The translations under genes were made by a program, and so were the position numbers. DNA of 46,774 nt from Cryomorphaceae bacterium (GTDB taxonomy: Bacteria; Bacteroidota; Bacteroidia; Flavobacteriales_D; Crocinitomicaceae), in the NCBI GenBank assembly GCA_027490665.1, contig JAIXXP010000074.1, forward strand, positions 1 to 46,774, in the 5' to 3' direction. The notes beneath the pieces are model-generated. The model was not told the DNA's origin. It ran no database searches and saw only the letters and a list, made by a program, of their open reading frames with translations. Positions 18,206 through 28,064 of this stretch are shown here, one piece after another; position 1 is the stretch's first letter; every line of letters begins with the position of its first letter.

Positions 18206-19024
18206 TCAATCTCTAATGACCAACGCGCCACGGGGGTCATCAGCTAATATTGCGAAGGGCTGCTTCTGAAGAGCGGCCCTTTGTTTTTTACTCGAACGCA
18301 TTTCAAATAAAAAACAGTCTTTATCCATTTGCCTCAATTGCACAATTTGAGCTTGGGTGATATCCTTACTGCGCAGCATCAATCCTTGGAGCGCAGGTAC
18401 TTTTTGAAGTTGCTTGAGTCCTTCATCAACGCTCACCGTGGAAAATACCACCCTAAAATCTTGACTCAAGGCCGCTAACCAATTCGGATTTGAAGAATCA
18501 AGTGTAATTTGTGCGCGGTATTGTATGGGAATTTCATAGAGTGCATCTTTAAAGCGCTGCATGTCCACATAGCCATCGGTGCAAGCATTCCAATGCTTGA
18601 GGTCGAGAATGATTTTACGCTGTCCGAGCAGCGGCCAAACCTGATCTAGCCTGGCTAATTTTTCTTTGTGTAAACTTTTGTAATGGAGTTTTTCTAGCTC
18701 AGCATCTGTGGTTTCGAAAATACAACCAATACCATTGGTGTGGGACTCGAGTAAATTCTCATGAAAAAGCCATAAAGTGCCATCTGCACTCATGCGCACG
18801 TCCACCTCTACCCCATCAATTGTGGGCAAAGAAAGTGCAAACGCAATGGATTCAATAGAATTGTCGTGATAGACGCTTAGACCGATATCCATCCCCATTC
18901 CGGCATGGCCGTAGATTTCAACTTCTGGATAAGACTCTTGCTTATTGCAGCTAACAAGCACACTCCATAAAGAAAGTAAGAGCCAGATCGACTTTTTAAA
19001 TATCAAGAATGGAAGACACTTCAT
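18206..19024 (-). CDS. GDPD-like lipoprotein (glycerophosphodiesterase family)
   Basis: The 272-residue protein has a lipoprotein signal ending LVSC (Cys26), so it is probably membrane-anchored outside the cytoplasm. The TIM-barrel GDPD motifs are present but altered: GHAGMG at 39-44 replaces the usual HRG, so the arginine is lost while His40 remains. The metal pair Glu73/Asp75 (GVEVDVRMSADGT) and His88 (LFHEN) are kept. The family hydrolyses glycerophosphodiesters; an HAG variant may use a different phosphodiester. The upstream gene overlaps it by 4 bases, suggesting coupling. Confidence 0.8.
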   Translation of the reverse strand: MKCLPFLIFKKSIWLLLSLWSVLVSCNKQESYPEVEIYGHAGMGMDIGLSVYHDNSIESIAFALSLPTIDGVEVDVRMSADGTLWLFHENLLESHTNGIGCIFETTDAELEKLHYKSLHKEKLARLDQVWPLLGQRKIILDLKHWNACTDGYVDMQRFKDALYEIPIQYRAQITLDSSNPNWLAALSQDFRVVFSTVSVDEGLKQLQKVPALQGLMLRSKDITQAQIVQLRQMDKDCFLFEMRSSKKQRAALQKQPFAILADDPRGALVIRD

Positions 19025-19530
19025 TTTTTTGAAGAAAAAAGATCATAATTGAACTGCAACTGTGGATTCAAGAAAAAATGAAATTTCTGTTGAGTCTGAA
19101 TCTCAAGTCCATATATTTTTTCACCAACGAACCCTACTGATAACTGCAGATCAGCACGGGCCTTTGCACCAAAGGCATAACCTAAACTCAAGTATACACC
19201 GTGATACGTATCGGTAATACTGGCTTTCTGCACATCAAATTGATACCTAGCCGTATAAAAAGGATGATTCATTGGATAATGTCTGTTTTTAATGGGCAAA
19301 GGCGACTGCCAAAAGAAAGCAATTTGAGGTGCGAGTGCACCTTGCAAACTACGCTCGACTCCCAAACCTACATCCAAGCCTAGGTTCCCTTTCTCTGAAA
19401 TTTTCTTCCCTTTCAAACTTACTACTTGATCGTAGCGATGAAGGGCAGCTCCAAGACCAAAAGCATATTGCGTATATCCTCGGACATACGAAAATTGAAA
19501 AAGTACAAAAAACAGGAAGAATCTAAACAT
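19021..19530 (-). CDS. Unknown small exported protein, outer-membrane-barrel-like
   Basis: I do not recognise a family. The start at 19530 (MFRFFLFFVLFQFSYVRGYTQ) gives 169 residues with a signal peptide. The mature part alternates polar and hydrophobic residues with repeated Gly/aromatic strands (AFGLGAALHRY, LGLDVGLGVE, GVYLSLGYAFG, LQLSVGFVG, FFLNPQLQFNYDLF), as in 8-stranded outer-membrane barrels of the OmpW/OprF-N kind. It lies between gdhA and the GDPD-like lipoprotein and overlaps the latter by 4 bases. Confidence 0.7.
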   Translation of the reverse strand: MFRFFLFFVLFQFSYVRGYTQYAFGLGAALHRYDQVVSLKGKKISEKGNLGLDVGLGVERSLQGALAPQIAFFWQSPLPIKNRHYPMNHPFYTARYQFDVQKASITDTYHGVYLSLGYAFGAKARADLQLSVGFVGEKIYGLEIQTQQKFHFFLNPQLQFNYDLFSSKK

Positions 19531-19533
19531 GTG

Positions 19534-19541
19534 CAAAAATA
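19534..19541 (-). promoter_or_regulatory. -7 element overlapping the gdhA terminator tail
   Basis: TATTTTTG on the minus strand is an exact TAnnTTTG, only 3 bases before the ATG at 19530, so a transcript from it would be leaderless. The same bases extend the T-rich tail of the gdhA terminator, so the match could be incidental. Confidence 0.4.
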
Positions 19542-19568
19542 AAAAAGGCCCTCCATTGGAAGGCCTTT
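19541..19568 (-). terminator. Intrinsic terminator of gdhA
   Basis: On the minus strand AAAGGCCTTCC, a 3-base loop AAT and GGAGGGCCTTT form an 11-bp stem with one G-T pair, followed by a T-rich tract. It lies 20 bases after the gdhA stop. The plus-strand reading has no T run. Confidence 0.8.
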
Positions 19569-19588
19569 CGTAAGATTTATTCTTGTGC

Positions 19589-21013
<1,425 letters not shown>

Positions 21014-21023
21014 TCAACATTTT

Positions 21024-21046
21024 ATTAGTGTCAAATTGACACTAAT
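21024..21046. promoter_or_regulatory. 23-bp perfect palindrome between gdhA and the T9SS gene
   Basis: Two 11-base arms (ATTAGTGTCAA and TTGACACTAAT) flank one central A with no mismatch. It lies about 40 bp upstream of the gdhA -7 element and about 95 bp upstream of the other divergent element. No T run follows on either strand, so a dimeric repressor or activator site is more likely than a terminator. The factor is unknown. Confidence 0.6.
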
Positions 21047-21140
21047 TTAAAGGTGTGGATAAAAGGATGTTCTCAAATTTGAAAGAAGATAAAAAAGTAC
21101 CTATTTTTACCCTGCGCAAAGCAACCCAAATACTATCCCT

Positions 21141-21148
21141 TACGTTTG
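21141..21148 (+). promoter_or_regulatory. -7 promoter element for the T9SS protein gene
   Basis: TACGTTTG matches TAnnTTTG exactly and lies 31 bases before the ATG at 21180. No -33 TTG is seen at standard spacing, so an activator may be needed. Confidence 0.5.
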
Positions 21149-21179
21149 AGGAACGTACCTTAACTAAGAATACAACCTA

Positions 21180-23912
21180 ATGAAAATAAAAAATACCAAA
21201 CTACTCAGTCTTTCAGGAATATTTTTTCTTGTTTTTCAGTTGTTGAACTTCTCTTCTTTACTTGCTCAAGGCCCAGTTACACTATGTCTTGGTCAAGATG
21301 CTACAGTTTGTCCTGGGCAGACCGTCATCATTAACAATTGCAACACAGGAACAGCACCAGGCACGGCTGCGGGTCTGTACCTCAATGCCCCAACAAATGT
21401 TGCACTCTCAGACGACGTTTGGTCGGGCACTGTAAATATTGGTTTTCCTTTCAGTTTTTATGGCAACACATACAGCCAATGTGTCATTGGATCCAATGGT
21501 TTGGTTTCATTCAACCTCGCTAATGCCGGTGGCTATTGCCCTTGGGCTTTAAATGGTGTTGGGACTTTACCAAACGCAGGATTTGCAGCAGCGAAAAACA
21601 CCATCATGCTCACCTACCAGGACATCAATCCGTCCTTGGGTGGTCAGATCCAATACCAAACTTTAGGCACGGCTCCCAACCGTAAATTTGTAGTACTCTA
21701 CAAAAACATCCTGATGTTTAGCTGTACCTCACAATGTAACTATATGGCTATTGTCATGTATGAAACCTCCAATATTTTCGAATTACATATCGGTAACAAA
21801 CCAATTTGTAATGGCTGGAACGGCGGCTTAGCCATCCAAGGTTCTGAGAACAACATGCCAATGCCCATCGCGCACATCACGCCAGGTCGCAACAACTCTG
21901 TTTGGGGTGCTAATCAAGATGGCCGCAGGTTCCTACCTACCTCGCCGAGCAACACGGCATCATACACCATGTCGCAAATTCCTTACTTGATGGTCAATAG
22001 CCCAGGTAGCAACTTTTTATGGGCAAATACAAACGGGCAAACTTTCCCTTACAACAACGGAACATTAAATGTCAATGTCGTTCCTCCCGGAACCACCGGC
22101 TACTTCTTATCTGGTGCTGCTTGCGGAACCAGCATTGGTTCAATTACCCAAGATACCACCTGGATTACCCGCGCCACACCATCCGTTACCACAACTACCC
22201 TACCCGACGTATGTACACAAGGTGTAGGAAGCGCCACTGCTAACCCGGGTGCTGGTTCACCAACCCCATGCACATATACCTGGAACCCTGGCGCTCTAAC
22301 CGGCAATCCTGTCAACAACCTTTTAGCCGGCACCTACACCGTTACACAAATAGACGGAAACGGCTGTAGTGCAACTGCAACAGCTGTTGTTGGCGATACG
22401 CCAGCTAGCTTCAGCGCCACCACAACATTGGTGTCTTGCCCCGGCGGCAACGACGGAACTGCCACTGCCAATGTTACACCTGCTACAGGAGTTATTACTT
22501 ATCAATGGAGTAATGGTCAAAACACCCAAACAGCTACTGGTCTTAGCGCCGGCAACTATTGGTGCTACGCCTCCAATACCACAGGTTGTTCAGATACCAT
22601 ATATGTGACCATTTCAGAAATTCCAGCAATGGTACTTAACGCAACCAATATTATAGATGCAGACTGTTACACCATCGCAAATGGGCAAGCAACAATAAAT
22701 GCAACATTAGGAACCGCTCCATATACTTACGACTGGGACATCTCCGCCTCGTTAAGTGCCACTGCCTTAGATTTAGGCGCCGGAATGCACACTTGTACTG
22801 TAACTGATGCAAACGGTTGCGTGCAAACCATTTCAGTCAACATCAACCAACCAAGCCCTCTAGACATCACTTTCTTGACCCAAGACACCATGATCTGTTC
22901 AGAGTCCAGCATTTTACTTTCGGCTACTGGTGCAGGCGGATCTACTGCCTATACTTATTCTTGGACAGAAAACGGCATTGCTATTGGCAACGGAGGCAGC
23001 ATTACCGTAGATCCTATCAATTCAGGTACTGTCTATTGCGTGACACTCAGCGAAGCTTGTGGTTCACCTACCACAACCGAATGCATGACAATCATCTTCC
23101 CATTAGAAATCATACCAGTAATTACGGCAGTAGACAATCAAATTTGTACTCCCGGCGACTTCCAACTACACAATAATTCTACCAACGGACAAGACATCGC
23201 TTCTACAGCTTATCTTTTCTCTAACGGAGACAGCTACACAGTACCAAATCAAGACGACCTCTTCCACACAATAGTTCAACCTGGTGTCTACGATCTTTCT
23301 GTCGTCATGACCTCCGTTCATGGCTGTGTTTACAATGGTTTCTTCGATGATCACATTACAGTAACAGACAATCCTACTGCCAACTTTACAATATCAAAAA
23401 ATCCAGTAACATGGTTTGAGACTACCGTTCAAACAAATGATGTTTCAATTGGCAACATCGCTCAATACAATTGGTCTTCTCCAGGATCAACGAATATCGT
23501 AAGCACTGGCTCTAGTGCACTGATCTCCTACCCTGAAGGCATTATGGGGACTTACCCAATTATGTTAACAGTTACAACCGTAGATGGCTGTTCTGACTCC
23601 ATTACCATCGATATCGATGTTGTTTCAGACGTCATCTTCTACGCACCTACAGCGTTTACACCAGACGACGACGAACACAACCAAGTTTGGGCTTTCTATC
23701 TCGAAGGAATTGACTACGAAAACTTCCACTTAGAAATTTACAACCGCTGGGGCGAAATCATTTGGGAAACCTACGACACCAAAGGCTTCTGGGATGGTTA
23801 CTACAACGGAGTCAAAGTACAACCAGGCACCTATACATGGAAAGCATGGTTCAAAGACAAAGACACCGATGGCAAAACTGTAAAAACTGGCATGATTCAT
23901 GTGATTCGCTAA
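21180..23912 (+). CDS. T9SS-secreted multidomain protein with SprB-like repeats and CHU_C sorting domain
   Basis: The 910-residue protein has a signal peptide (about 1-30, ending LLAQ). Next is a beta-rich domain with GFPFSFYGNTYSQCVIGSNGLVSF near 85-115. Three SprB-like repeats follow at about 338-404, 412-480 and 487-556; each has a Cys, a GNDGTA-like turn, YxW and a closing GC. Ig/PKD-like domains come next. The last 90 residues form the type B sorting domain (FYAPTAFTPDDDEHNQVW, IYNRWGEIIWE, GFWDGYYNGVKVQPGTYTWKAWF, GMIHVIR). The protein is expected to cross the outer membrane by type IX secretion and act as a surface adhesin or secreted factor; its ligand is unknown. A DUF4197 gene follows 3 bases later. 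Confidence 0.9.
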   Translation: MKIKNTKLLSLSGIFFLVFQLLNFSSLLAQGPVTLCLGQDATVCPGQTVIINNCNTGTAPGTAAGLYLNAPTNVALSDDVWSGTVNIGFPFSFYGNTYSQCVIGSNGLVSFNLANAGGYCPWALNGVGTLPNAGFAAAKNTIMLTYQDINPSLGGQIQYQTLGTAPNRKFVVLYKNILMFSCTSQCNYMAIVMYETSNIFELHIGNKPICNGWNGGLAIQGSENNMPMPIAHITPGRNNSVWGANQDGRRFLPTSPSNTASYTMSQIPYLMVNSPGSNFLWANTNGQTFPYNNGTLNVNVVPPGTTGYFLSGAACGTSIGSITQDTTWITRATPSVTTTTLPDVCTQGVGSATANPGAGSPTPCTYTWNPGALTGNPVNNLLAGTYTVTQIDGNGCSATATAVVGDTPASFSATTTLVSCPGGNDGTATANVTPATGVITYQWSNGQNTQTATGLSAGNYWCYASNTTGCSDTIYVTISEIPAMVLNATNIIDADCYTIANGQATINATLGTAPYTYDWDISASLSATALDLGAGMHTCTVTDANGCVQTISVNINQPSPLDITFLTQDTMICSESSILLSATGAGGSTAYTYSWTENGIAIGNGGSITVDPINSGTVYCVTLSEACGSPTTTECMTIIFPLEIIPVITAVDNQICTPGDFQLHNNSTNGQDIASTAYLFSNGDSYTVPNQDDLFHTIVQPGVYDLSVVMTSVHGCVYNGFFDDHITVTDNPTANFTISKNPVTWFETTVQTNDVSIGNIAQYNWSSPGSTNIVSTGSSALISYPEGIMGTYPIMLTVTTVDGCSDSITIDIDVVSDVIFYAPTAFTPDDDEHNQVWAFYLEGIDYENFHLEIYNRWGEIIWETYDTKGFWDGYYNGVKVQPGTYTWKAWFKDKDTDGKTVKTGMIHVIR

Positions 23913-23915
23913 CAT

Positions 23916-24665
23916 ATGAGACCAACCACAGCAATATTTATCCTGACCCTTAGTTTTGTTCAGTTCTCTTGCGGACAAAACATCAAAGGCTTAGTTAAAC
24001 AAATTCCCACACAGCTTCCAACTCAAATCCCGAACGGACAAAAACCAGCTTTGACTAATGACGAAGTAGTTGCTGGCCTCAGAGAAGCGCTACAAGTTGG
24101 AATCAAAAATTCCGTGAATAAAAGCTCAGCTTTAGATGGTTTTTTGGGAAATGCACAAATCAGACTACCCTTCCCTCCTGACGCGCTTAAAGTCAAAGAA
24201 AAAGCCCTTCAACTAGGCATGAATAGCCAAGTAGAACAATTCGAAACTACCCTCAACAGAGCTGCTGAAGAAGCCGTTAAAGAAGCCTTACCTATTTTTA
24301 CTCAAGCCATTTTAAACATGAGTGTTCAAGATGGTTTTGCCATTCTCAAAGGCGGCAACGGCGCAGCCACAACCTTTCTCAAAAACCAAACGAGTCAACA
24401 ACTTTATAATGCTTTTCTCCCTAAGGTGAAAGAAGCAACTGCAAAGGTGAGCCTTACCGCCAAATGGACCCCACTCATGACCAAATACAACCAAGCCATG
24501 ACGCTCACAGGCGGTGAAAAAATCAACCCCGATTTAGACGCGTTTGTGACAGAAAGAGCTATCGCAGGACTTTTCACGCTAGTGCAGCAAGAAGAAGACA
24601 AAATCAGACAAAATCCGGCCGCAAGGGTAAGCGATTTATTGGTCAAGGTTTTCGGATCCCTCTAA
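23916..24665 (+). CDS. Exported DUF4197 family protein
   Basis: The 249-residue protein starts with a hydrophobic signal ending FVQFSCGQN, which could be a weak lipobox (Cys19) or a signal peptidase I site. The body matches DUF4197: LTNDEVVAGLREALQVGIKNSV near 45-67, IRLPFPPDALKVKEKALQLGM, FETTLNRAAEEAVKEALPIF, and a C-terminal DAFVTERAIAGLFTLVQQEEDKIRQNPAARVSDLLVKVFG. It is mainly alpha-helical. Function is unknown. The start is 3 bases after the T9SS gene, so the two are likely co-transcribed. Confidence 0.87.
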   Translation: MRPTTAIFILTLSFVQFSCGQNIKGLVKQIPTQLPTQIPNGQKPALTNDEVVAGLREALQVGIKNSVNKSSALDGFLGNAQIRLPFPPDALKVKEKALQLGMNSQVEQFETTLNRAAEEAVKEALPIFTQAILNMSVQDGFAILKGGNGAATTFLKNQTSQQLYNAFLPKVKEATAKVSLTAKWTPLMTKYNQAMTLTGGEKINPDLDAFVTERAIAGLFTLVQQEEDKIRQNPAARVSDLLVKVFGSL

Positions 24666-24690
24666 TTATTTTTTGCCTTATAACACACTG

Positions 24691-25554
24691 ATGCAATTTC
24701 CAGCAACAGAATTGGTTCTTGATGCTCAAGGAGCTGTGTACCACCTCGGTCTCCAGCCTGAACAACTTGCAAGGCGCGTAATCTTGGTTGGCGATCAAGA
24801 CCGAGTTGCAAAAATTACGCGTTTTTTTGATCAAATAGAAAGCAGGGTTCAACATCGAGAATTTGTAACGCATACCGGCACCTACAAAGGCAAACGCATC
24901 ACAGTTTTATCTACCGGAATTGGCACTGACAACATAGATATTTGCATGGCAGAACTCGACGCCTTGGTGAATATCGATTTGATCAACAGAAACCAAAAAG
25001 ACGAGCAAATTAGCTTAGAAATCGTGCGCATTGGAACCTGCGGAATGCTGCAAGCTGATATGCCTCTACATTCTTTTGTGCTGTCCACACATGCACTTGG
25101 ACTTGATAACATTGCTCATTTTTACCCCATTCACTTTACTTTAAACGAGCAATTACTGCTCGACGAAATCACAAGCCAGGTCAGCTTTCCAACTGGCATC
25201 GCTCCATACTTAAGTGAGGCGCATCCTCAACTGATTGACAAACTCGATTCAGCTCAAGTTAGAAAAGGCATCACGGTAACAAGTTCTGGCTTTTATGGCC
25301 CACAAGGAAGGTCATTAAGGTTAGCAAGCAAAATGCCTGACATCCATCTTTCACTTGAAAAATTCAAGGACAACGGACATCAAATTGTCAATTTTGAAAT
25401 GGAAAGCTCCGCTATATTTGCACTTGGCAAAGCATTAGGACATCAGTGCACGAGTATCTGCTTAGGGGTAGCTAATAGGCCTCAAGAAATTTTTTCTACT
25501 GGAATTGATGCTGCTATGGATGAGCTCATTACCTACGTATTGGAGCGCATCTAG
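24691..25554 (+). CDS. Nucleoside phosphorylase (uridine phosphorylase-like)
   Basis: The start at the ATG 24691 (MQFPATELVLDAQG, 287 residues) is preferred to a TTG at 24673. The PNP/UDP family motifs are present: VILVGDQDRVAKI near 31-43 (phosphate loop), VLSTGIGTDNIDICMAEL, RIGTCGMLQ, and IVNFEMESSAIFALGKALGH with the ribose-binding Met-Glu. The family splits nucleosides with phosphate to ribose 1-phosphate and free base in salvage. The low similarity to purine-specific members favours uridine or a mixed substrate. It lies 25 bases after the DUF4197 gene and is convergent with the thioredoxin-like gene. Confidence 0.85.
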   Translation: MQFPATELVLDAQGAVYHLGLQPEQLARRVILVGDQDRVAKITRFFDQIESRVQHREFVTHTGTYKGKRITVLSTGIGTDNIDICMAELDALVNIDLINRNQKDEQISLEIVRIGTCGMLQADMPLHSFVLSTHALGLDNIAHFYPIHFTLNEQLLLDEITSQVSFPTGIAPYLSEAHPQLIDKLDSAQVRKGITVTSSGFYGPQGRSLRLASKMPDIHLSLEKFKDNGHQIVNFEMESSAIFALGKALGHQCTSICLGVANRPQEIFSTGIDAAMDELITYVLERI

Positions 25555-25579
25555 CATTTTTGAACTTACGTCCTTTTAC

Positions 25580-26104
25580 CTACTTCAGGAATTTATCTAA
25601 GGTAATGTGTAGGTTCAGGCCGCGCAGTTCTGCACCACTTGCAACCACCACCCCATTGCCATCGAGTAAAAACGCATTGGGTATTGTAGCTACTTGGTAA
25701 TTTGCAGATGCCAAACCTTCTGCATCTAGTACATGGTATTTCCAAATGAGTTTATCTGCAGTAATCGCTTGTTTCCAAGCCTCTTGATCGCGGTCTAGGG
25801 ACACACTGAAAATTTCGAAGCCTTTGCCACTTGTAAATTCCTTTTGATGGTATTTGTGGTAGGCCTCTACAACATTTGGACTTTCTTTGCGACACGGACC
25901 ACACCAAGATGCCCAGAAGTCTACCAAGACCATTTTGCCACGCAAACTGGAAAGCTTGAGCGTTTTGCCTTTTGGCGACAGCAACGAGATTTCTGGAGCT
26001 GTAGCATCAGGCGGTAACGCTGAGCCTGGTTCTTGTCTGAAACAAAGAGCGTAGCAGGCAAAAGCAGCTACAAGTGCAATGATAAGCAGACTCGACTTTC
26101 TCAT
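25580..26104 (-). CDS. TlpA/ResA-like membrane-anchored thioredoxin
   Basis: The 174-residue protein has an N-terminal membrane anchor or signal (about 5-22) and a periplasmic thioredoxin fold. The redox motif is WCGPC with Cys68 and Cys71 in VDFWASWCGPCRKE, and the cis-proline loop is VATIPNAFLLD. Such proteins reduce disulfides in cytochrome c maturation or other envelope proteins. The 4-base overlap with the murA stop shows it is the last gene of purL, DUF4290, murA, thioredoxin. Confidence 0.92.
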   Translation of the reverse strand: MRKSSLLIIALVAAFACYALCFRQEPGSALPPDATAPEISLLSPKGKTLKLSSLRGKMVLVDFWASWCGPCRKESPNVVEAYHKYHQKEFTSGKGFEIFSVSLDRDQEAWKQAITADKLIWKYHVLDAEGLASANYQVATIPNAFLLDGNGVVVASGAELRGLNLHITLDKFLK

Positions 26105-27408
26105 CCGATTCTTCTGATGTCGGCTCCGATGTTATTGAGTCGGTATTCGATGTCTTGGTACCCGCGGTCAATTTGTTCGATGTTGTGAATAACGCTTTTT
26201 CCTTTTGCCGAAAGCGCAGCAATTAACAAAGAAACACCTGCGCGAATGTCTGGAGAAGTCATTTCGATGCCTTTGAGGTCATGTTCACGGTTCAGGCCAA
26301 TAACAGTGGCGCGGTGCGGATCGCAGAGTATAATTTGAGCACCCATGTCGATGAGTTTATCGACAAAAAAGAGTCTGGACTCAAACATTTTTTGATGAAT
26401 CAGGACAGATCCTTTGGCTTGTGTAGCAACTACAAGTATGATTGATAGTAAGTCAGGGGTAAAACCTGGCCATGGCGCGTCGTAGATGGTCATGATAGAA
26501 CCGTCTATGAAGGTTTCAATTTCGTATTTTTCTTGTGCAGGAATGAAGATGTCGTCGCCACGTCGCTCTAACTTGATACCTAAGCGGCGAAAAACATTTG
26601 GAATAACGCCGAGGTTTTCCCAGGAAACATCTTTAATGGTGATTTCGGATTGTGTCATGGCAGCTAGACCAATAAAACTACCAATTTCGATCATGTCGGG
26701 TAAAATGCGGTGAAAACAACCACCGAGTGACTTCACACCTTGAATTTTGAGCATATTGGAGCCAATTCCGGTGATTTGTGCACCCATGGAATTGAGCATT
26801 TTACAAAGCTGCTGAATGTAAGGCTCACATGCGGCATTATAAAAGGTAGTTTCACCCTCAGCCATCACGGCTGCCATTAAGATATTGGCAGTTCCAGTAA
26901 CGGAAGCTTCGTCGAGGTGAATGTAGGTTCCTTTGAGCTCAGCGGCCTCTACAGAATAGAAATGTTCGCCGGCGTCGTAGTTGAACTTGGCGCCTAGTAG
27001 AGCAAACCCTTCAAAATGCGTGTCGAGGCGGCGGCGGCCTATTTTGTCACCACCTGGTTTTGGAATAAACCCACGGCCATAACGCGCCAACAAAGGCCCG
27101 ACAATCATGATTGAGCCGCGCAATGAGGAAGCTCTTTTTTTGAAATCTTCAGTTTCTAGGTAAGCTAAGTCAATTTCTTTGGCCTGAAAGATATATGTAC
27201 CTTTCTCTACCTTCTCTACCTTCACGCCCATTGTTTGCAATAAAGCGATGAGCTTATTGACATCAACAATATCTGGAATATTGGAAATTGTTACTTTTTC
27301 TGGAGTGAGGAGTGGCGCACAAAGCACTTGCAATGCTTCGTTTTTTGCGCCTTGCGGGATTATTTCACCTTTGAGTGGCTTACCACCGTAAATTTCAAAA
27401 GAAGCCAT
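26101..27408 (-). CDS. murA: UDP-N-acetylglucosamine 1-carboxyvinyltransferase (MurA), Asp-type active site
   Basis: MurA adds enolpyruvate from PEP to UDP-GlcNAc, the first committed step of peptidoglycan synthesis. The 435-residue protein has GAKNEALQ (Lys22, Asn23) and the active-site loop KPGGDKIGRRRLDTHFEGF. Asp121 stands where E. coli has Cys115, the residue alkylated by fosfomycin. Natural Cys-to-Asp MurAs (for example in mycobacteria) are active and fosfomycin-resistant, so the same is expected here. The loop DMIEIGSFIGLAAM and the C-terminal DIRAGVSLLIAAL are conserved. It lies 3 bases after the DUF4290 gene. Confidence 0.95.
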   Translation of the reverse strand: MASFEIYGGKPLKGEIIPQGAKNEALQVLCAPLLTPEKVTISNIPDIVDVNKLIALLQTMGVKVEKVEKGTYIFQAKEIDLAYLETEDFKKRASSLRGSIMIVGPLLARYGRGFIPKPGGDKIGRRRLDTHFEGFALLGAKFNYDAGEHFYSVEAAELKGTYIHLDEASVTGTANILMAAVMAEGETTFYNAACEPYIQQLCKMLNSMGAQITGIGSNMLKIQGVKSLGGCFHRILPDMIEIGSFIGLAAMTQSEITIKDVSWENLGVIPNVFRRLGIKLERRGDDIFIPAQEKYEIETFIDGSIMTIYDAPWPGFTPDLLSIILVVATQAKGSVLIHQKMFESRLFFVDKLIDMGAQIILCDPHRATVIGLNREHDLKGIEMTSPDIRAGVSLLIAALSAKGKSVIHNIEQIDRGYQDIEYRLNNIGADIRRIG

Positions 27409-27411
27409 GCC

Positions 27412-28062
27412 TTATTTTTTGATGAATTTTTTCTTTTTGTATTTATTGTTGTTATTTTTTTGCTTGTTCAAGCGCATGTTTTTTTGCTGGTTTTGACCAA
27501 TCCCCATGGTTTTGAGCAAGGTATTGGTGTGCACTAAATCGTCTGGATTTTCGAGAACAAGCTCTCCTTTAGAGAGTTCTTTAAGTTGTTGGGCAATTAC
27601 GTGGTTTTCGACGGTGTCGTTGTTGTAGGCCAAGAATTGTTTTTTCATAAAGTTGGCCATGGTGGTCTTGAGGAATTCTTTTTCCTCCGGTACTTCGACT
27701 TCTTTGGCCGCTTCTAAAATAGTTTGTGTGTATTTGCCGTAATGACCATAGCGGATTTTACTAGACGGATAGACCATGCGTTGCGGCTTCTCACTGAGCA
27801 CCTCTGGCTTTGGTTTGTCATAGGGAGAATCTACGTCAAACTCAAAATTAGACATCACAAATAAGTGTGTCCATAGTTTGTGACGGTAGTCTTCAACGTC
27901 GCGTAAATGCGGATTGAGCTGTCCCATAACCTCAATGATGGCCTGAGCAGCACGGTTGCGCTCGGCACGATCGGTGAGTTCCATGGCATGCGCAATCATG
28001 TTTTGAACATTTCTACCATATTCTGGTAAAATTAACGGACCACGCGTGGTATTGTATTCCAT
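27412..28062 (-). CDS. DUF4290 family protein
   Basis: The 216-residue protein is of the Bacteroidota-restricted DUF4290 family (MEYNTTRGPLILPEYGRNVQ, then LWTHLFVMSNFEFDVDSPYDKPKPE). It has no signal peptide or membrane segment. The helical core ends near 190; the last 27 residues are Asn/Gln/Lys-rich (QNQQKNMRLNKQK, NNNNKYKKKK), a basic tail that could bind RNA or acidic surfaces. Function is unknown. It sits 2 bases after purL and 3 bases before murA, a placement I recall as common in the phylum. Confidence 0.88.
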   Translation of the reverse strand: MEYNTTRGPLILPEYGRNVQNMIAHAMELTDRAERNRAAQAIIEVMGQLNPHLRDVEDYRHKLWTHLFVMSNFEFDVDSPYDKPKPEVLSEKPQRMVYPSSKIRYGHYGKYTQTILEAAKEVEVPEEKEFLKTTMANFMKKQFLAYNNDTVENHVIAQQLKELSKGELVLENPDDLVHTNTLLKTMGIGQNQQKNMRLNKQKNNNNKYKKKKFIKK

Positions 28063-28064
28063 GT

